39,254 bases of DNA, taken from Desulfobacteraceae bacterium. Lineage in GTDB: Bacteria; Desulfobacterota; Desulfobacteria; Desulfobacterales; ETH-SRB1. Below the pieces are notes generated by a model. The model saw only the letters and a list, made by a program, of their open reading frames with translations, made no database searches and had not been told where the DNA came from. The position numbers were made by a program, and so were the translations under genes. Positions 8,530-17,271 of this stretch are shown in pieces. Numbering within the stretch: the first letter of the stretch is position 1; the number at the start of each line of letters is the position of its first letter. The DNA is taken from NCBI GenBank assembly GCA_030593145.1, contig JAUVHU010000015.1:1-39254 (forward strand), read 5' to 3'.

Positions 8530-9360
8530 TTATGCGTCTTTTAACACATCTATCATCGTAAATACCGCCCCTTTAGCGCCCTCTTCTATCTTTTTGTGAA
8601 GATAAGAAACAGCATCAAGAGTTCCCCTGGCATATATGTCACGACCGTTTACATTATGGGTAAATTCAAAGGAAACTGTCCTGTCATCTGAAACAAGTGT
8701 ATATGTATGCCAGCCGTGTCCTCCAAGATATTCTTTCGGAATTCCCCATTTTGACATCTGTGTTTCAGGATCACGTTCTTTGGAGATTTCATCTTCTTTA
8801 AAAGGCATGCCAAGACTGTTAAAATATCTTATCATTGCTTTTGCGGTGCCGCTTGTGTCGGCTTTCCCCTTTTGATGGCTCTCCCTGATCTCAAGAGAAT
8901 ATCCCTTAAAAAGATCTGGAAATGTTTTTGCCGTATATTCCATCATGGCCTGAAAACCAACTATCTGTTTAGCCATATTAGGAGCAATTACAGCCGGGAT
9001 TGAAGACTGCCTGACCGTATCCTCAAGAAGATTTCTGTCTCCCCCTGTTGTGCCCATTACAAACGGAAGACCAAGTTTGCAGTAAAATTCGGCATTACTG
9101 TTTACCGCCAAAGGATGGGTATAATCCACGCTGATAAAAGCGCCCTCTTTTTTAATTACATCGGCAATAGCCTGCTCACTGTTTTCCGGACGAATAAGAG
9201 TAATAGCAATAGAATCGATGTTGTGTTTGTCTTTTGTAATTTCCGGGCCTGTAAGTGAATATGGAATTAGTTCAAACCTTTCATCGTTAATGGCATGTTT
9301 TGCTACATTGCCGGCCATATTTCCGGGAATTCCGTTTACCATTATTTTTATCCTGTTCAT
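8530..9360 (-). CDS. dapB: 4-hydroxy-tetrahydrodipicolinate reductase
   Basis: 276 residues. It reduces hydroxy-tetrahydrodipicolinate with NAD(P)H in the diaminopimelate/lysine pathway, in the cytoplasm. The N-terminal Rossmann loop reads NGIPGNMAG; SVDYTHPLA, APNMAKQ and the catalytic/substrate signature ESHQKGKADTSGTAKA (His and Lys acid-base pair) are all present. Length is near the family norm (~270). A clear ribosome site (AAGGGAGG) precedes the ATG. No other dap genes are adjacent, so it seems to stand alone between the solute-binding protein and the MurU-AmgK gene. The sequence is of the subtype with a shortened NAD loop (NGIPGNMAG rather than GxxGRMG), which is seen in some Desulfobacterota and plants. 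Confidence 0.93.
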   Translation of the reverse strand: MNRIKIMVNGIPGNMAGNVAKHAINDERFELIPYSLTGPEITKDKHNIDSIAITLIRPENSEQAIADVIKKEGAFISVDYTHPLAVNSNAEFYCKLGLPFVMGTTGGDRNLLEDTVRQSSIPAVIAPNMAKQIVGFQAMMEYTAKTFPDLFKGYSLEIRESHQKGKADTSGTAKAMIRYFNSLGMPFKEDEISKERDPETQMSKWGIPKEYLGGHGWHTYTLVSDDRTVSFEFTHNVNGRDIYARGTLDAVSYLHKKIEEGAKGAVFTMIDVLKDA

Positions 9361-9483
9361 TTTATACCTCCCTTGTTTTTTAAAGGAATTTTGTCAGTTA
9401 TGAATTTATCACGTCTTTTCTCAAAGCATACTCCGCAGTATAAATGAGTTTATAAATTTCTGTGTTCTCTGTGGTAATTTTTT

Positions 9484-11160
9484 TTACAACACCATCGATT
9501 TTAAGCGCGAAAATTCTCTATCATCAACAGCGGAAAGACTATATTTCAAAGCCTTTAATGCCGCGGGAATATACTGCTCAAAGTATGTTTTACCTTTTAT
9601 CCGGCTTAAATATCCAAATGCTCCGAGTACTTGCAGGTTTCTTGTTACAGCACAATATTTATAGCACAAACAAAACGGCTTGGGGTCAACGTGAATAAAA
9701 GATGAAAGTTTTTCAACACAGTAATCAAGCAGTTGTTTCTGAACATGAACCGGCAATTCCACATATGGATCAATCAGCAAAGATGCAAGATCATACTGTA
9801 TGGGGCCGATCCGCCCTGCCTGGAAGTCAATAAAATAATACTTGTTATCTTTTATCATGATATTTCTTGACTGCATGTCTCTGTGCATAAATCCATTAAC
9901 AGCAAATTCAAGTGCGCTATCCGCAAGATGTATAAACTCTTTTTTAAAATCGTCAAAACAGAAATCCTTTCCAAGATATCCATTTAAAAAAGCATCAACA
10001 AAATAGCGACATTCATTTTCAAGAATAAGATCTCTGTCATAATATGGAGTCTGGTATGTCCAGGAAAGATCAAATCCCCTGGAACCGGAAATCGACATCC
10101 TGATTAAAAGATCTATAATCGATTTATAGTAGGAAATAATTTTATCAAGACTTCCGGTATTTTTTACCGCTGCCTGAAGATTTACATCCCCCAGATCCTC
10201 TAAAAAAACCAGACCCGAAAAATTATCATGCAAATACATCCTGGGTACGGCAACCCCGTTATCATAGAGATGCCGGCCAATTGATACAAAGGAATCTATC
10301 TCAGACGTCTCTGCCCCGCTTCTAATACCATGATCCGCCACAATAAGAGACCGGTTGCCTGATTTCAGCCTGCACCAGCCTCTGTCCGACCCGTCTCCTT
10401 CTATTTCCGAGCATTCAATCTTTTCACCTGAATAATCAGGGAAAGCCAACGCGAATGCTTCAGGCCCCATTTTTTCAAATACCGCTTCCCTGTATCTTTC
10501 CGGAGTCCCGATATCTTTCCACCAGGCATTTTTTGCTATATATGCTTTAATTTTTCTCCCTGATAATACCAGATTTATGTACGCATCTACGATGCTTGAA
10601 AACCCACTGTCCGGTATAAAGTCAAGAACCTCCGGATCAATGACATGTATTCCGGTAAATGCCAGTCTATTAATACAGGCAGCGCTATCATCTTTGCCCT
10701 GATTCTGAAACCCGACAATAAAATCATGGCTATCCAACAATACATTGTTAAACTCCTCATAGTCATAAAGAACCATTGTAACAGGATATTTATTGCTTAA
10801 GTGAAAATCATAAACATCCCGCAAGTTGATATCCGTAACTATGTCGCTATTTACGACTAAAAAAGGGGTGTTATCCCAGAAATCAGCCACATTCTTTATG
10901 GCGCCTCCTGTGCCAAGAATCACCGGCTCATAACAGGTATGGATCGGAATAGTATATTGCTTTGACGCAACAAACAAATCGATATCCTGATATAAATGAT
11001 GTGTGTTGATTATAATGGCCTCGCAACCAGCAGATTGCAGGTTGCAAATAATTATATCCAACAAAGAACGACCCGAAATTGTAAATAGCGGTTTAGGTGT
11101 GTTTTCAGTATAGGGAAGAAGCCGAGTACCAAAGCCTGCGGCAAGTATCATTGCCTTCAT
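9484..11160 (-). CDS. MurU-AmgK-like fusion: sugar-1-phosphate nucleotidyltransferase plus anomeric sugar kinase
   Basis: About 558 residues from the ATG at 11160. An upstream-extended frame exists, but MKAMILAAGFGTRL is the natural start. Residues 1-235 form a nucleotidyltransferase domain (LAAGFGTRLLPYTENTPKPL, VNSDIV, WWKDIGTPERY), the pattern of MurNAc-1-phosphate uridylyltransferase MurU. Residues ~250-558 form an aminoglycoside-phosphotransferase-like kinase (HRDMQSRNIMI with catalytic Asp and Asn, and FIDFQAGRIGPIQYDLASLL), the pattern of MurNAc/GlcNAc anomeric kinase AmgK. In Pseudomonas these are two adjacent genes that convert MurNAc to UDP-MurNAc, bypassing fosfomycin-sensitive MurA. 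Here both steps would lie on one chain. A NamZ-like exo-muramidase lies 4 kb away, consistent with MurNAc recycling. The substrate is inferred. Confidence 0.85.
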   Translation of the reverse strand: MKAMILAAGFGTRLLPYTENTPKPLFTISGRSLLDIIICNLQSAGCEAIIINTHHLYQDIDLFVASKQYTIPIHTCYEPVILGTGGAIKNVADFWDNTPFLVVNSDIVTDINLRDVYDFHLSNKYPVTMVLYDYEEFNNVLLDSHDFIVGFQNQGKDDSAACINRLAFTGIHVIDPEVLDFIPDSGFSSIVDAYINLVLSGRKIKAYIAKNAWWKDIGTPERYREAVFEKMGPEAFALAFPDYSGEKIECSEIEGDGSDRGWCRLKSGNRSLIVADHGIRSGAETSEIDSFVSIGRHLYDNGVAVPRMYLHDNFSGLVFLEDLGDVNLQAAVKNTGSLDKIISYYKSIIDLLIRMSISGSRGFDLSWTYQTPYYDRDLILENECRYFVDAFLNGYLGKDFCFDDFKKEFIHLADSALEFAVNGFMHRDMQSRNIMIKDNKYYFIDFQAGRIGPIQYDLASLLIDPYVELPVHVQKQLLDYCVEKLSSFIHVDPKPFCLCYKYCAVTRNLQVLGAFGYLSRIKGKTYFEQYIPAALKALKYSLSAVDDREFSRLKSMVL

Positions 11161-11236
11161 ATTACGTAAACCTTCGAAACCGTCACCGGCATAGCCGGAA
11201 GCTTGAATATATCTCCTCAACCACTCGACTACTCTA

Positions 11237-13837
11237 CTACAATCTCAAATGATTAAGATGTTTTCGTATCGCCTCTGTATAAAACTTAATCTGCCCGGTA
11301 TCCTCTGCGCCTTTAATGCCATGGGCAATGAAAAAATTCACCGCATTATTATAGTTAATTTTTGAAAGGGCTTCTTTCAGCTCGATCTCGTTATTTCTAT
11401 ACATACGATTCCCCCTGGCCTGAATCTTTTTTAGAAAGTCCTTTGTATTAAGAGAATTTTGCTCTGTCTGCTTAAAACTCTGCAATACTATCCAGTATGA
11501 TTCAAAATATGGTTTTATAAAAGCGGAAAACAGCTTTAATTTTCTAAAACCGGCCGAAGTCAGATTATAAGTATCCGGAATCGTTGCATGAGGCATCAAG
11601 ATAGCGTCATTTATAAATGTCTTTATATTTTTCCGCACAAAGTGTTCCGGTGTTTTATCCACATTATATGCAAATTCATTTTTGAATAAATCCTGAAGAA
11701 AATTATACTCGGAATGCAGATCAGAAGCGGAAAACTGAAACGCATCCTTTGCCAAAATCGAAAGCGCTGTAAAGGAAGCTGGAATAAAAAAAGCAATGGA
11801 ATTGTTTTTATAGTATTCCAGAATCGGCCTCTTGCTTTCGTTAACCTTAAACTGCGCATCTGACAATCCGGTTCCTTTGCCCGGCGAAATCTGTTCAATG
11901 AACTTCCTTTGAATATAAGCATCAAGAACATGATCCACAGCATGGACAGGGTCAAACATAAGAGTATCTGCCAGATTGGCATCCTGAAACATCAGGCAAT
12001 TCATATAGATTTCCACATGAGACATCAACTGATTATATGAAAACCTTTTTTGCGCGCAATTCAAAAGAGCGCCTGCGACAAGCGCGTGTGGAGTTACAAC
12101 CGTAACGTTGTTTATAGAATTTATAATTCTGTGACCCAAATTGCGAGTCATGGCGTTCCGCTCTTTTTGCGTCATATCCTGAAACGATAAATTGTTTTGC
12201 GCCAGCAGATCCTTGATAGAGATAGGTTCATGAAATTTAACATATATCTTCCCATACCTTTTTTTGAGAAATTTTCTTGCCCTTATAATTTGCAAAATGC
12301 TTTCAGGTTCTTTTTGTCCTCCTTCGATTTCACGAAGATAGGAGCTCTCCTCCATAACCCTGTCATACCCGATATAAATCGGCACAAAAACAAGGTCGTC
12401 ACAAGCACTGTCTTTGAATGCGTTAAGAAGGATAGAAAGCAGGCCCAGCTTGGGAAGAATTAATTTACCTGTCCGGCTTCTGCCGCCTTCGATGAAGAAC
12501 TCAATATTAAAACCTTCTTCAAGAATCTTAAAAATGTATTCAACAAAAACCTTTGAATAAAGCATAGCTCCTTTAAATGTTCTCCTGATAAAAAATGCTC
12601 CACAGCCTCTGAATATTGGTCCAATAGGCCAGAAGGAAAGATTTTTCCCAGCAGCAACCAGGGGACAAGGCATATTGTTGGTATATAAGATATACGACAA
12701 TATCAGGTAATCAATATGACTCTTGTGACATGGAATAAGAATCAACGGTCCTTTTTTAGACATGTTTTTTATCCGGTTGAGCATGTCATAATTGACCGTA
12801 AGACCTTCAAATCTGGACTTTATAATCCATCTTATTATGCCCACAAATATTTCAATTATGACTGAACTATAGCCGGCTGCTATCTCATCGAAACAGGCTT
12901 CAGCCTCTTTATGCACTTGCTGGACAGGGATATCCCGTTTTTCAGAATGGTTTACCATAAAGTTTTGAAGACGATCATTTGTCAGAATGTTCTCCTTGAG
13001 TTCTTCCCTTGATTTCAGGGTCGGACCGATGGTACTCTGGCGATGGCGATTTATTTGCACAAGAAGATCGCGCCTCAAAACAAGAGACTGATATTCAACA
13101 CTACGTTCCATGTTTTCCGTAACCTTTAAACAATTCTTCAGGTTAACAGGTTCCGATATTTCGACAAAAATCTTTTCAGGATTCTTAAACAGGGTAACAA
13201 GACGTCTTATTTTACCGGGTTTTTCTTCCGTGCCAAACAAAATGTCCTTTAATGTCAGCGTAGATCGTTGTGGTTTCTTGCTAAAGAACATTAGCAGGGG
13301 GACAAGATAAATTGGTCGTTCAATCGATTGCTGCATTTCTATAAGATATTGGATAGGATCTGTTTTTTCTTTAACAAATCTGCGGTAGAATCCCTTTTTT
13401 TCCACAAGAGACAACAATGCCGAACGGCCATTAAGCAGTTCCTCCTCAATATATTTACTATTATAAGGATCAGGCAGCCTAATGCTTTGAAAAAAGCTGT
13501 CCAAACAGGACAAAAAAACCCTGAAAAGATGGGACAACGGCTGCCACATAAATACCTTGTAGTCAAAACCTATCTCGGGGCATGGAAGGCCGGCCCGATT
13601 ATAGCGTGTATAGTAAAATAGATATTCAAATTTGCTTTTATACTTTGTAACAAAAACAACAATCCCTTCTTCCCGGAGTTTCTGAAGAGTAGAAGCCTGC
13701 TCCTTATTAAGCTTTATACCGGAAAAGAAAAGCCTGAGAATCCAGGAGGATAAAAATCCGGTTTTGCCGGTAAGATAACAAAGATAGTAGTTGTGTGTGT
13801 CCTTAAGAACTCTATTGATCCATTCTCTTATTTTCAT
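11237..13837 (-). CDS. plsB: Glycerol-3-phosphate acyltransferase-like protein (PlsB family)
   Basis: 866 residues, similar in length to PlsB (~807 in E. coli). The acyltransferase core is at about residues 360-520: IPCHKSHIDYLILSY supplies the HxxxxD catalytic pair, followed by FFIRRTF, IEFFIEGGRSRTGK (substrate-binding motif) and VFVPIYIGYDRVMEE. PlsB moves an acyl group from acyl-ACP or acyl-CoA to the sn-1 position of glycerol-3-phosphate at the inner membrane, the first step of phospholipid synthesis. The N-terminal ~300 residues are also PlsB-like but more divergent (FVTKYKSKFEYLFY and VEISEPVNL read like a weak remnant of a second acyltransferase fold). It is followed by the MurU-AmgK gene with a 76-base gap. 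Confidence 0.88.
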   Translation of the reverse strand: MKIREWINRVLKDTHNYYLCYLTGKTGFLSSWILRLFFSGIKLNKEQASTLQKLREEGIVVFVTKYKSKFEYLFYYTRYNRAGLPCPEIGFDYKVFMWQPLSHLFRVFLSCLDSFFQSIRLPDPYNSKYIEEELLNGRSALLSLVEKKGFYRRFVKEKTDPIQYLIEMQQSIERPIYLVPLLMFFSKKPQRSTLTLKDILFGTEEKPGKIRRLVTLFKNPEKIFVEISEPVNLKNCLKVTENMERSVEYQSLVLRRDLLVQINRHRQSTIGPTLKSREELKENILTNDRLQNFMVNHSEKRDIPVQQVHKEAEACFDEIAAGYSSVIIEIFVGIIRWIIKSRFEGLTVNYDMLNRIKNMSKKGPLILIPCHKSHIDYLILSYILYTNNMPCPLVAAGKNLSFWPIGPIFRGCGAFFIRRTFKGAMLYSKVFVEYIFKILEEGFNIEFFIEGGRSRTGKLILPKLGLLSILLNAFKDSACDDLVFVPIYIGYDRVMEESSYLREIEGGQKEPESILQIIRARKFLKKRYGKIYVKFHEPISIKDLLAQNNLSFQDMTQKERNAMTRNLGHRIINSINNVTVVTPHALVAGALLNCAQKRFSYNQLMSHVEIYMNCLMFQDANLADTLMFDPVHAVDHVLDAYIQRKFIEQISPGKGTGLSDAQFKVNESKRPILEYYKNNSIAFFIPASFTALSILAKDAFQFSASDLHSEYNFLQDLFKNEFAYNVDKTPEHFVRKNIKTFINDAILMPHATIPDTYNLTSAGFRKLKLFSAFIKPYFESYWIVLQSFKQTEQNSLNTKDFLKKIQARGNRMYRNNEIELKEALSKINYNNAVNFFIAHGIKGAEDTGQIKFYTEAIRKHLNHLRL

Positions 13838-13992
13838 TTCAGGTCTTTCAAGAAGAATTTTTTGACATGATTAAATCATCAAAACTAATCGTTTCGTAAA
13901 AAAACAAATTTACCAAAAATAACAAAATAAAATTTTATTTGCAATATTTTATACTGTTACATATATATCAAAGGATCAAAAATAATGGCTAA

Positions 13993-14098
13993 GTAAAAAG
14001 TTTATACAAGGCGTAGTGTTTTTTCAGGATCGAAGACATACATATAGTATGTTGAAAGTCTGAAAAATCACTGTAACGCGGTAGATAGAACTTTTTAC
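13993..14098. repeat. Imperfect palindromic element bounded by GTAAAAAG/CTTTTTAC
   Basis: Outer arms GTAAAAAGTT and AACTTTTTAC bound ~106 bases. Inner words TTTTTTCAG and CTGAAAAATCA also pair, so the whole segment can fold as one long imperfect hairpin. It fills the otherwise gene-free interval 13838-14188 between the divergent plsB and small membrane protein genes. REP/MITE-like; no coding capacity. Confidence 0.65.
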
Positions 14099-14188
14099 GA
14101 GGCCATCAAAATTAAACTTGCGTTGCTAAAATCAATATGATAATTTTGTTCCAAATAAAAATTTAAAGTTTATGGAGGATATTTTTCT

Positions 14189-14482
14189 ATGAAAACATTA
14201 ATTGGTGGAGCAATTGCGGCAGCATTGGGCATCGTTGGCATTTCGGTATGGTGGAAACCTTTTCTGCAGCTTTTAGCCGGCGCTGCCCCGATAATGCTTT
14301 TGCTTGGAGGTGGACTGGCTCTCTATCTGGGCTTTGACGAGCTTAAAGACACTTGGAAAAAAGAAGATACAACCTTTGATAACTCAGTGAAACCAGAAGA
14401 TATGGATAACTACAAAAAGGAAATCGATGAACTGAAAGACGAGATCAAAACATTAAAAAAAGAAAAACCAAAAAAAAAATAA
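14189..14482 (+). CDS. Small two-helix membrane protein with charged coiled-coil tail
   Basis: 97 residues, not recognised as a named family. Residues 3-22 (a GGAIAAALGIVGISV-type helix) and 28-48 (LLAGAAPIMLLLGGGLALYL) are two membrane segments. The rest is strongly charged, predicted coiled coil (YKKEIDELKDEIKTLKKEKPKKK), probably cytoplasmic. The real-gene case rests on a good ribosome site (TGGAGGA) nine bases before the ATG, coherent hydrophobic/charged architecture and a strong terminator directly downstream. It is transcribed alone, divergent from plsB and convergent with the RNase H gene. Function unknown. Confidence 0.75.
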   Translation: MKTLIGGAIAAALGIVGISVWWKPFLQLLAGAAPIMLLLGGGLALYLGFDELKDTWKKEDTTFDNSVKPEDMDNYKKEIDELKDEIKTLKKEKPKKK

Positions 14483-14500
14483 TACGCTAACGCATATATT

Positions 14501-14545
14501 GAGACCTTTGGAAAATGTTCGATTTTGCAAAGGTCTCATATTTTT
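14501..14545. terminator. Hairpin terminator after the small membrane protein gene
   Basis: A 10 bp perfect stem GAGACCTTTG / CAAAGGTCTC (14501-14510 with 14528-14537) is followed by ATATTTTTTT. The right arm overlaps the stop codon of the convergent RNase H gene (TGA at 14538-14536), so the signal is shared by the two transcription units. Confidence 0.8.
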
Positions 14546-15225
14546 TTCTTTTTCAATGCCGATGTAGCTAAAAAATCCGCCTTCTCATTCCCTTCAACAC
14601 CTTCATGTCCTTTTACTTTGATAAATTTTAAATCCTTGAATTTAGCAATTATCTTCTTGATTGATATTATCAGATCCAGGTTTTTTTTTGCTTTCCATCC
14701 CAAGGTAAGCACCCCGTAAGCATAACTGCTGTCAGTAAAAACCATTACAGGAAGATCTGTTTTTTTTATTTCCAAAAGAGCCACCCTTATTGCTTCAAGC
14801 TCTGCTATATTGTTTGTCGCTATACCAATATGTTTTGATATTTCCTTTTCATGATTTTTAAAAAGCAGCAGAGCGCCTATTCCGGAAGGCCCGGGGTTTC
14901 CGGAACATGCCCCATCCGTATATATACAAATTGTATCATCGCTTATTTTCTCATCCTGAATGTCGTCTCGCTGTTTGTTTTTTTGCTTTTTTGAAGATTT
15001 TGCACCCGGTTGATTTATCTGATGACCTGTATTCTCAGATTCAGGCGAATCAACAGGCTTAACTCCGTTTTTGTGTATCCAGTACTCGTAATCCTGATCA
15101 ATCTGATATTTGATCAGCACCTTACCGTTTTTAACTGTGGGTTTTCCGTCATGACCTGTTGCCACCCAGACCTTGTTACCCTTAAATTTCATCCGTTTCC
15201 AGTTTGTTTTGTCTTTATTCATCAT
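14536..15225 (-). CDS. rnhA: Ribonuclease HI with N-terminal extension
   Basis: 229 residues. The C-terminal ~145 residues are a complete type 1 RNase H: YTDGACSGNPGPSGIG (first catalytic Asp), NNIAELEAIRVALL (Glu), VFTDSSYAYGVL (Asp), VKGHEGVEGNEKAD (His and last Asp). It cleaves RNA in RNA-DNA hybrids. The N-terminal ~80 residues (KVWVATGHDGKPTVKNGKVL, DYEYWIHKNGVKP) are a small extension seen in some Desulfobacterota RNases H, followed by a charged linker (GAKSSKKQKNKQRDD); it may be a hybrid-binding or adaptor region, which is inference. The gene ends inside the hairpin terminator shared with the convergent small membrane protein gene. Confidence 0.92.
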   Translation of the reverse strand: MMNKDKTNWKRMKFKGNKVWVATGHDGKPTVKNGKVLIKYQIDQDYEYWIHKNGVKPVDSPESENTGHQINQPGAKSSKKQKNKQRDDIQDEKISDDTICIYTDGACSGNPGPSGIGALLLFKNHEKEISKHIGIATNNIAELEAIRVALLEIKKTDLPVMVFTDSSYAYGVLTLGWKAKKNLDLIISIKKIIAKFKDLKFIKVKGHEGVEGNEKADFLATSALKKKKI

Positions 15226-15252
15226 ATAGTTCCCAATTCCTAACCTCTTTGG

Positions 15253-15342
15253 ATTGATGATTTATGATTGGTGATTTATGATTGATGGAATCGCTTCGCT
15301 CTATCTTTTCAATCAACAATCATCAATCGACAATCATCAATC
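15253..15342. repeat. Palindromic word-repeat element, related to family B
   Basis: Repeats of ATTGATGATTTATGATT on the left and inverted AATCATCAATCGACAATC on the right surround GGAATCGCTTCGCTCTATC. The centre is the reverse complement of the centre of the element at 23133-23270, so the core is shared while the arm words differ. It lies between the RNase H and NamZ-like genes. Confidence 0.65.
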
Positions 15343-15354
15343 CTTGCTCCAACC

Positions 15355-16533
15355 CTATGTTCCATAAAGATAAAAGCTACGACTCATCTCCTCAAAACAA
15401 TCCAGCTCATCCTTCCAGGACTCTGCAATCTCTTCTATTTTATCAAAACTTTCAATTCGGCGATGTATTTCACTATCTCCTGTTATAAGGTCTATGGGAA
15501 GCTTGTTTAATTCATACTCATAAGGTGGAAGCTTCCACTCAAACCGATCCCTATGATTTAAAATTACAGCCTGGAGCAGTTTGAGAGTTGTTATATACGG
15601 CCTGTATTTATCAGGTTCATTGATATGAATTTGAAATCCATTGCACCTGATTCCCTGCCACTTGTTTGATGTTGGCTCAAACACGATCTGTCTGAGTGTT
15701 ATGCCGGACAAATCGCCTGAAGCCAGTGTTGAAAGTATTTTTTTTGTGTCAAAAAACGGCGCTCCAAACAATTCAAAAGGCTGGGTTGTGCCCCGTCCTT
15801 CAGAGATATTGGTCCCTTCCCACAACACCTGCCCTGGATAAACCATGGCAGATACAGTGGTTGGAAGGTTGGGAGACGGTGGAATCCATGGCAACCCTGT
15901 ATGATGGAAATACATTCGTCTTTTCCAGCCTTTCATGGTCACAATTTCCAGATCACAGCCGATCTCATATTGCCTGTTAAACAGGATGGAAAGTTCTCCT
16001 ATGGTAAGACCATGACGCATCGGTATGGGAAAACGTCCGACAAATGATGTGCAATCAGAAGACAGGCAGTTGCCTTCAATCATTAAACCGTTTAAAGGGT
16101 TTGGCCGATCCAGAATTAGAACCTTTTTGCCAAATTTTTTCGCGGCTTCAAGGCAAAAGGACATTGTATAAATAAAAGTATAAACGCGTGTTCCAGCATC
16201 CTGCAGATCGATAATAAGGATATCTATGAGATCAAACATCTCCTTTGTGGGAATACGGGTTTTACCATACAGGCTGAACACAGGGATCTCTAAAGCCGGA
16301 TCTGTAATGTCATCCGACTCGATCATGTTATCCTGTTTTTCCGCAAAAAATCCGTGTTGTGGTGAAAACAAGGCTGTGAGTTGTCCGGGAAACTTTCTGC
16401 TTATCAAATCACGGGCATGGCAAAACCTGCTGTCAACCGAAGCAGAGTTACTTAAAAGACCGATGCGGTTTCCGAATATCCATTTTGGCGGACTCTCAAT
16501 AAACCTTTCAAGACCTGTCTGAATATTGGGCAT
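15355..16533 (-). CDS. DUF1343 / NamZ-like exo-beta-N-acetylmuramidase
   Basis: 392 residues across the whole DUF1343 (PF07075) family length. Diagnostic stretches: GNRIGLLSNSASVD, LFSPQHGFFAEKQDN, IPVFSLYG, IDILIIDLQDAGTRVYTFIYTM, DRPNPLNG, PMRHGLTIGELS and LWEGTNISEGRGTTQPFE. The founding member NamZ releases MurNAc from the non-reducing end of peptidoglycan fragments. No signal peptide is visible, whereas secreted NamZ proteins have one, so the product may act in the cytoplasm on imported muropeptide sugars. This fits the MurU-AmgK fusion at 9484-11160, which could recharge the released MurNAc. It follows trmO by only 5 bases in the same transcription unit. The family is certain; exact activity is inferred. 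Confidence 0.9.
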   Translation of the reverse strand: MPNIQTGLERFIESPPKWIFGNRIGLLSNSASVDSRFCHARDLISRKFPGQLTALFSPQHGFFAEKQDNMIESDDITDPALEIPVFSLYGKTRIPTKEMFDLIDILIIDLQDAGTRVYTFIYTMSFCLEAAKKFGKKVLILDRPNPLNGLMIEGNCLSSDCTSFVGRFPIPMRHGLTIGELSILFNRQYEIGCDLEIVTMKGWKRRMYFHHTGLPWIPPSPNLPTTVSAMVYPGQVLWEGTNISEGRGTTQPFELFGAPFFDTKKILSTLASGDLSGITLRQIVFEPTSNKWQGIRCNGFQIHINEPDKYRPYITTLKLLQAVILNHRDRFEWKLPPYEYELNKLPIDLITGDSEIHRRIESFDKIEEIAESWKDELDCFEEMSRSFYLYGT

Positions 16534-16538
16534 AGATA

Positions 16539-16964
16539 TTAATCTCCTTCATCCTCGAAGCTCGAGCAGGTATATTTGTCAACAATATGGGGTTTTATAT
16601 CAAGAACAGGTGTTCCTTTTAACATGTCTATCCCCTTAACACGAATGATGTTGTTATTAACATCAAGAACTTCCAGAACAGACATCCCAATCGGATTTGG
16701 TCTATTGGGTGAGCATGTACTGAAAACCCCCATGATTTCGTTTCTGTGAGGTGGGCTTTGCCTGAGATATCGCGAAATAAATTCCGGACTCTTATGAAAA
16801 TGAAAAATCACAACAATGCGCTGTCCTGCTTTGATATCTTGAAGCCCTTCTATATATTCCTCATCGATTACCAGGTTCCCTTCTACATCGGAAACAGACC
16901 AATGCCGGGGGACCTTTTCATAATCATGATATACAAAACCTATGGGCCTCATTTCTATGGTCAT
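16539..16964 (-). CDS. trmO: tRNA m6t6A37 methyltransferase-like protein (TrmO/TsaA family)
   Basis: 141 residues, one UPF0066/TrmO domain: MRPIGFVYHDYEKVP at the start, the core FSTCSPNRPNPIGMSVLEV, and LKGTPVLDIKPHIV. In E. coli TrmO uses SAM to methylate N6-threonylcarbamoyladenosine-37 in certain tRNAs. The protein is short because it lacks the C-terminal domain of the ~235-residue E. coli enzyme; many bacterial and archaeal members are single-domain and a few are thought to act on other substrates. It sits 5 bases before the NamZ-like gene and downstream of a MITE-like element that separates it from rlmD. Confidence 0.85.
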   Translation of the reverse strand: MTIEMRPIGFVYHDYEKVPRHWSVSDVEGNLVIDEEYIEGLQDIKAGQRIVVIFHFHKSPEFISRYLRQSPPHRNEIMGVFSTCSPNRPNPIGMSVLEVLDVNNNIIRVKGIDMLKGTPVLDIKPHIVDKYTCSSFEDEGD

Positions 16965-16987
16965 GGAATATCTGCCTTTATTTTACC

Positions 16988-17271
16988 AGAAATTTACAAA
17001 CTCATTTTTACTACGGAGCGAACAGGCAATTAAATTTGAAAATGGCTGACTGTTTGAACGCATTAGTGAGCCTTAAGAAAAAACAGCCGATTATAAGACA
17101 TCTTTGGTATTATTTATTAATTTCAACTGACAAAAGCAGTTTTGTTATGTTTTTGTATGCTGTTTTTTCTTTAGGGTCACTTGTTGCGTGAGTTTCAGAC
17201 CTTTTCAAATTTAATTGCCTGTCTGCGGAGTAAATGGAATTATAAAACCCACTTTTTTGAGTTTATAAATT
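16988..17271. mobile_element. MITE-like palindromic element, family A copy 1
   Basis: About 280 bases bounded by AATTTACAAACTCA and GAGTTTATAAATT, with inner inverted words CAGGCAATTAAATTTGAAAA and TTTTCAAATTTAATTGCCTG. The arms continue as imperfect complements through AAGAAAAAACAGC and GCTGTTTTTTCTT, so the element can fold as one long hairpin. Copies in the same orientation at 18668-18943 and inverted at 30739-31018. No transposase; probably moved in trans. It ends at the rlmD stop codon. Confidence 0.85.

Noticed and set aside
15253-15342. Possible CRISPR-like array (repeated ATCATCAATC words)
   Set aside because: Words are too short and contiguous, there are no spacers of regular length, and the two halves are inverted rather than direct repeats; no cas genes.
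16539-16964. TrmO-like protein as a truncated pseudogene
   Set aside because: Single-domain members of this length are common and the core motifs are complete.
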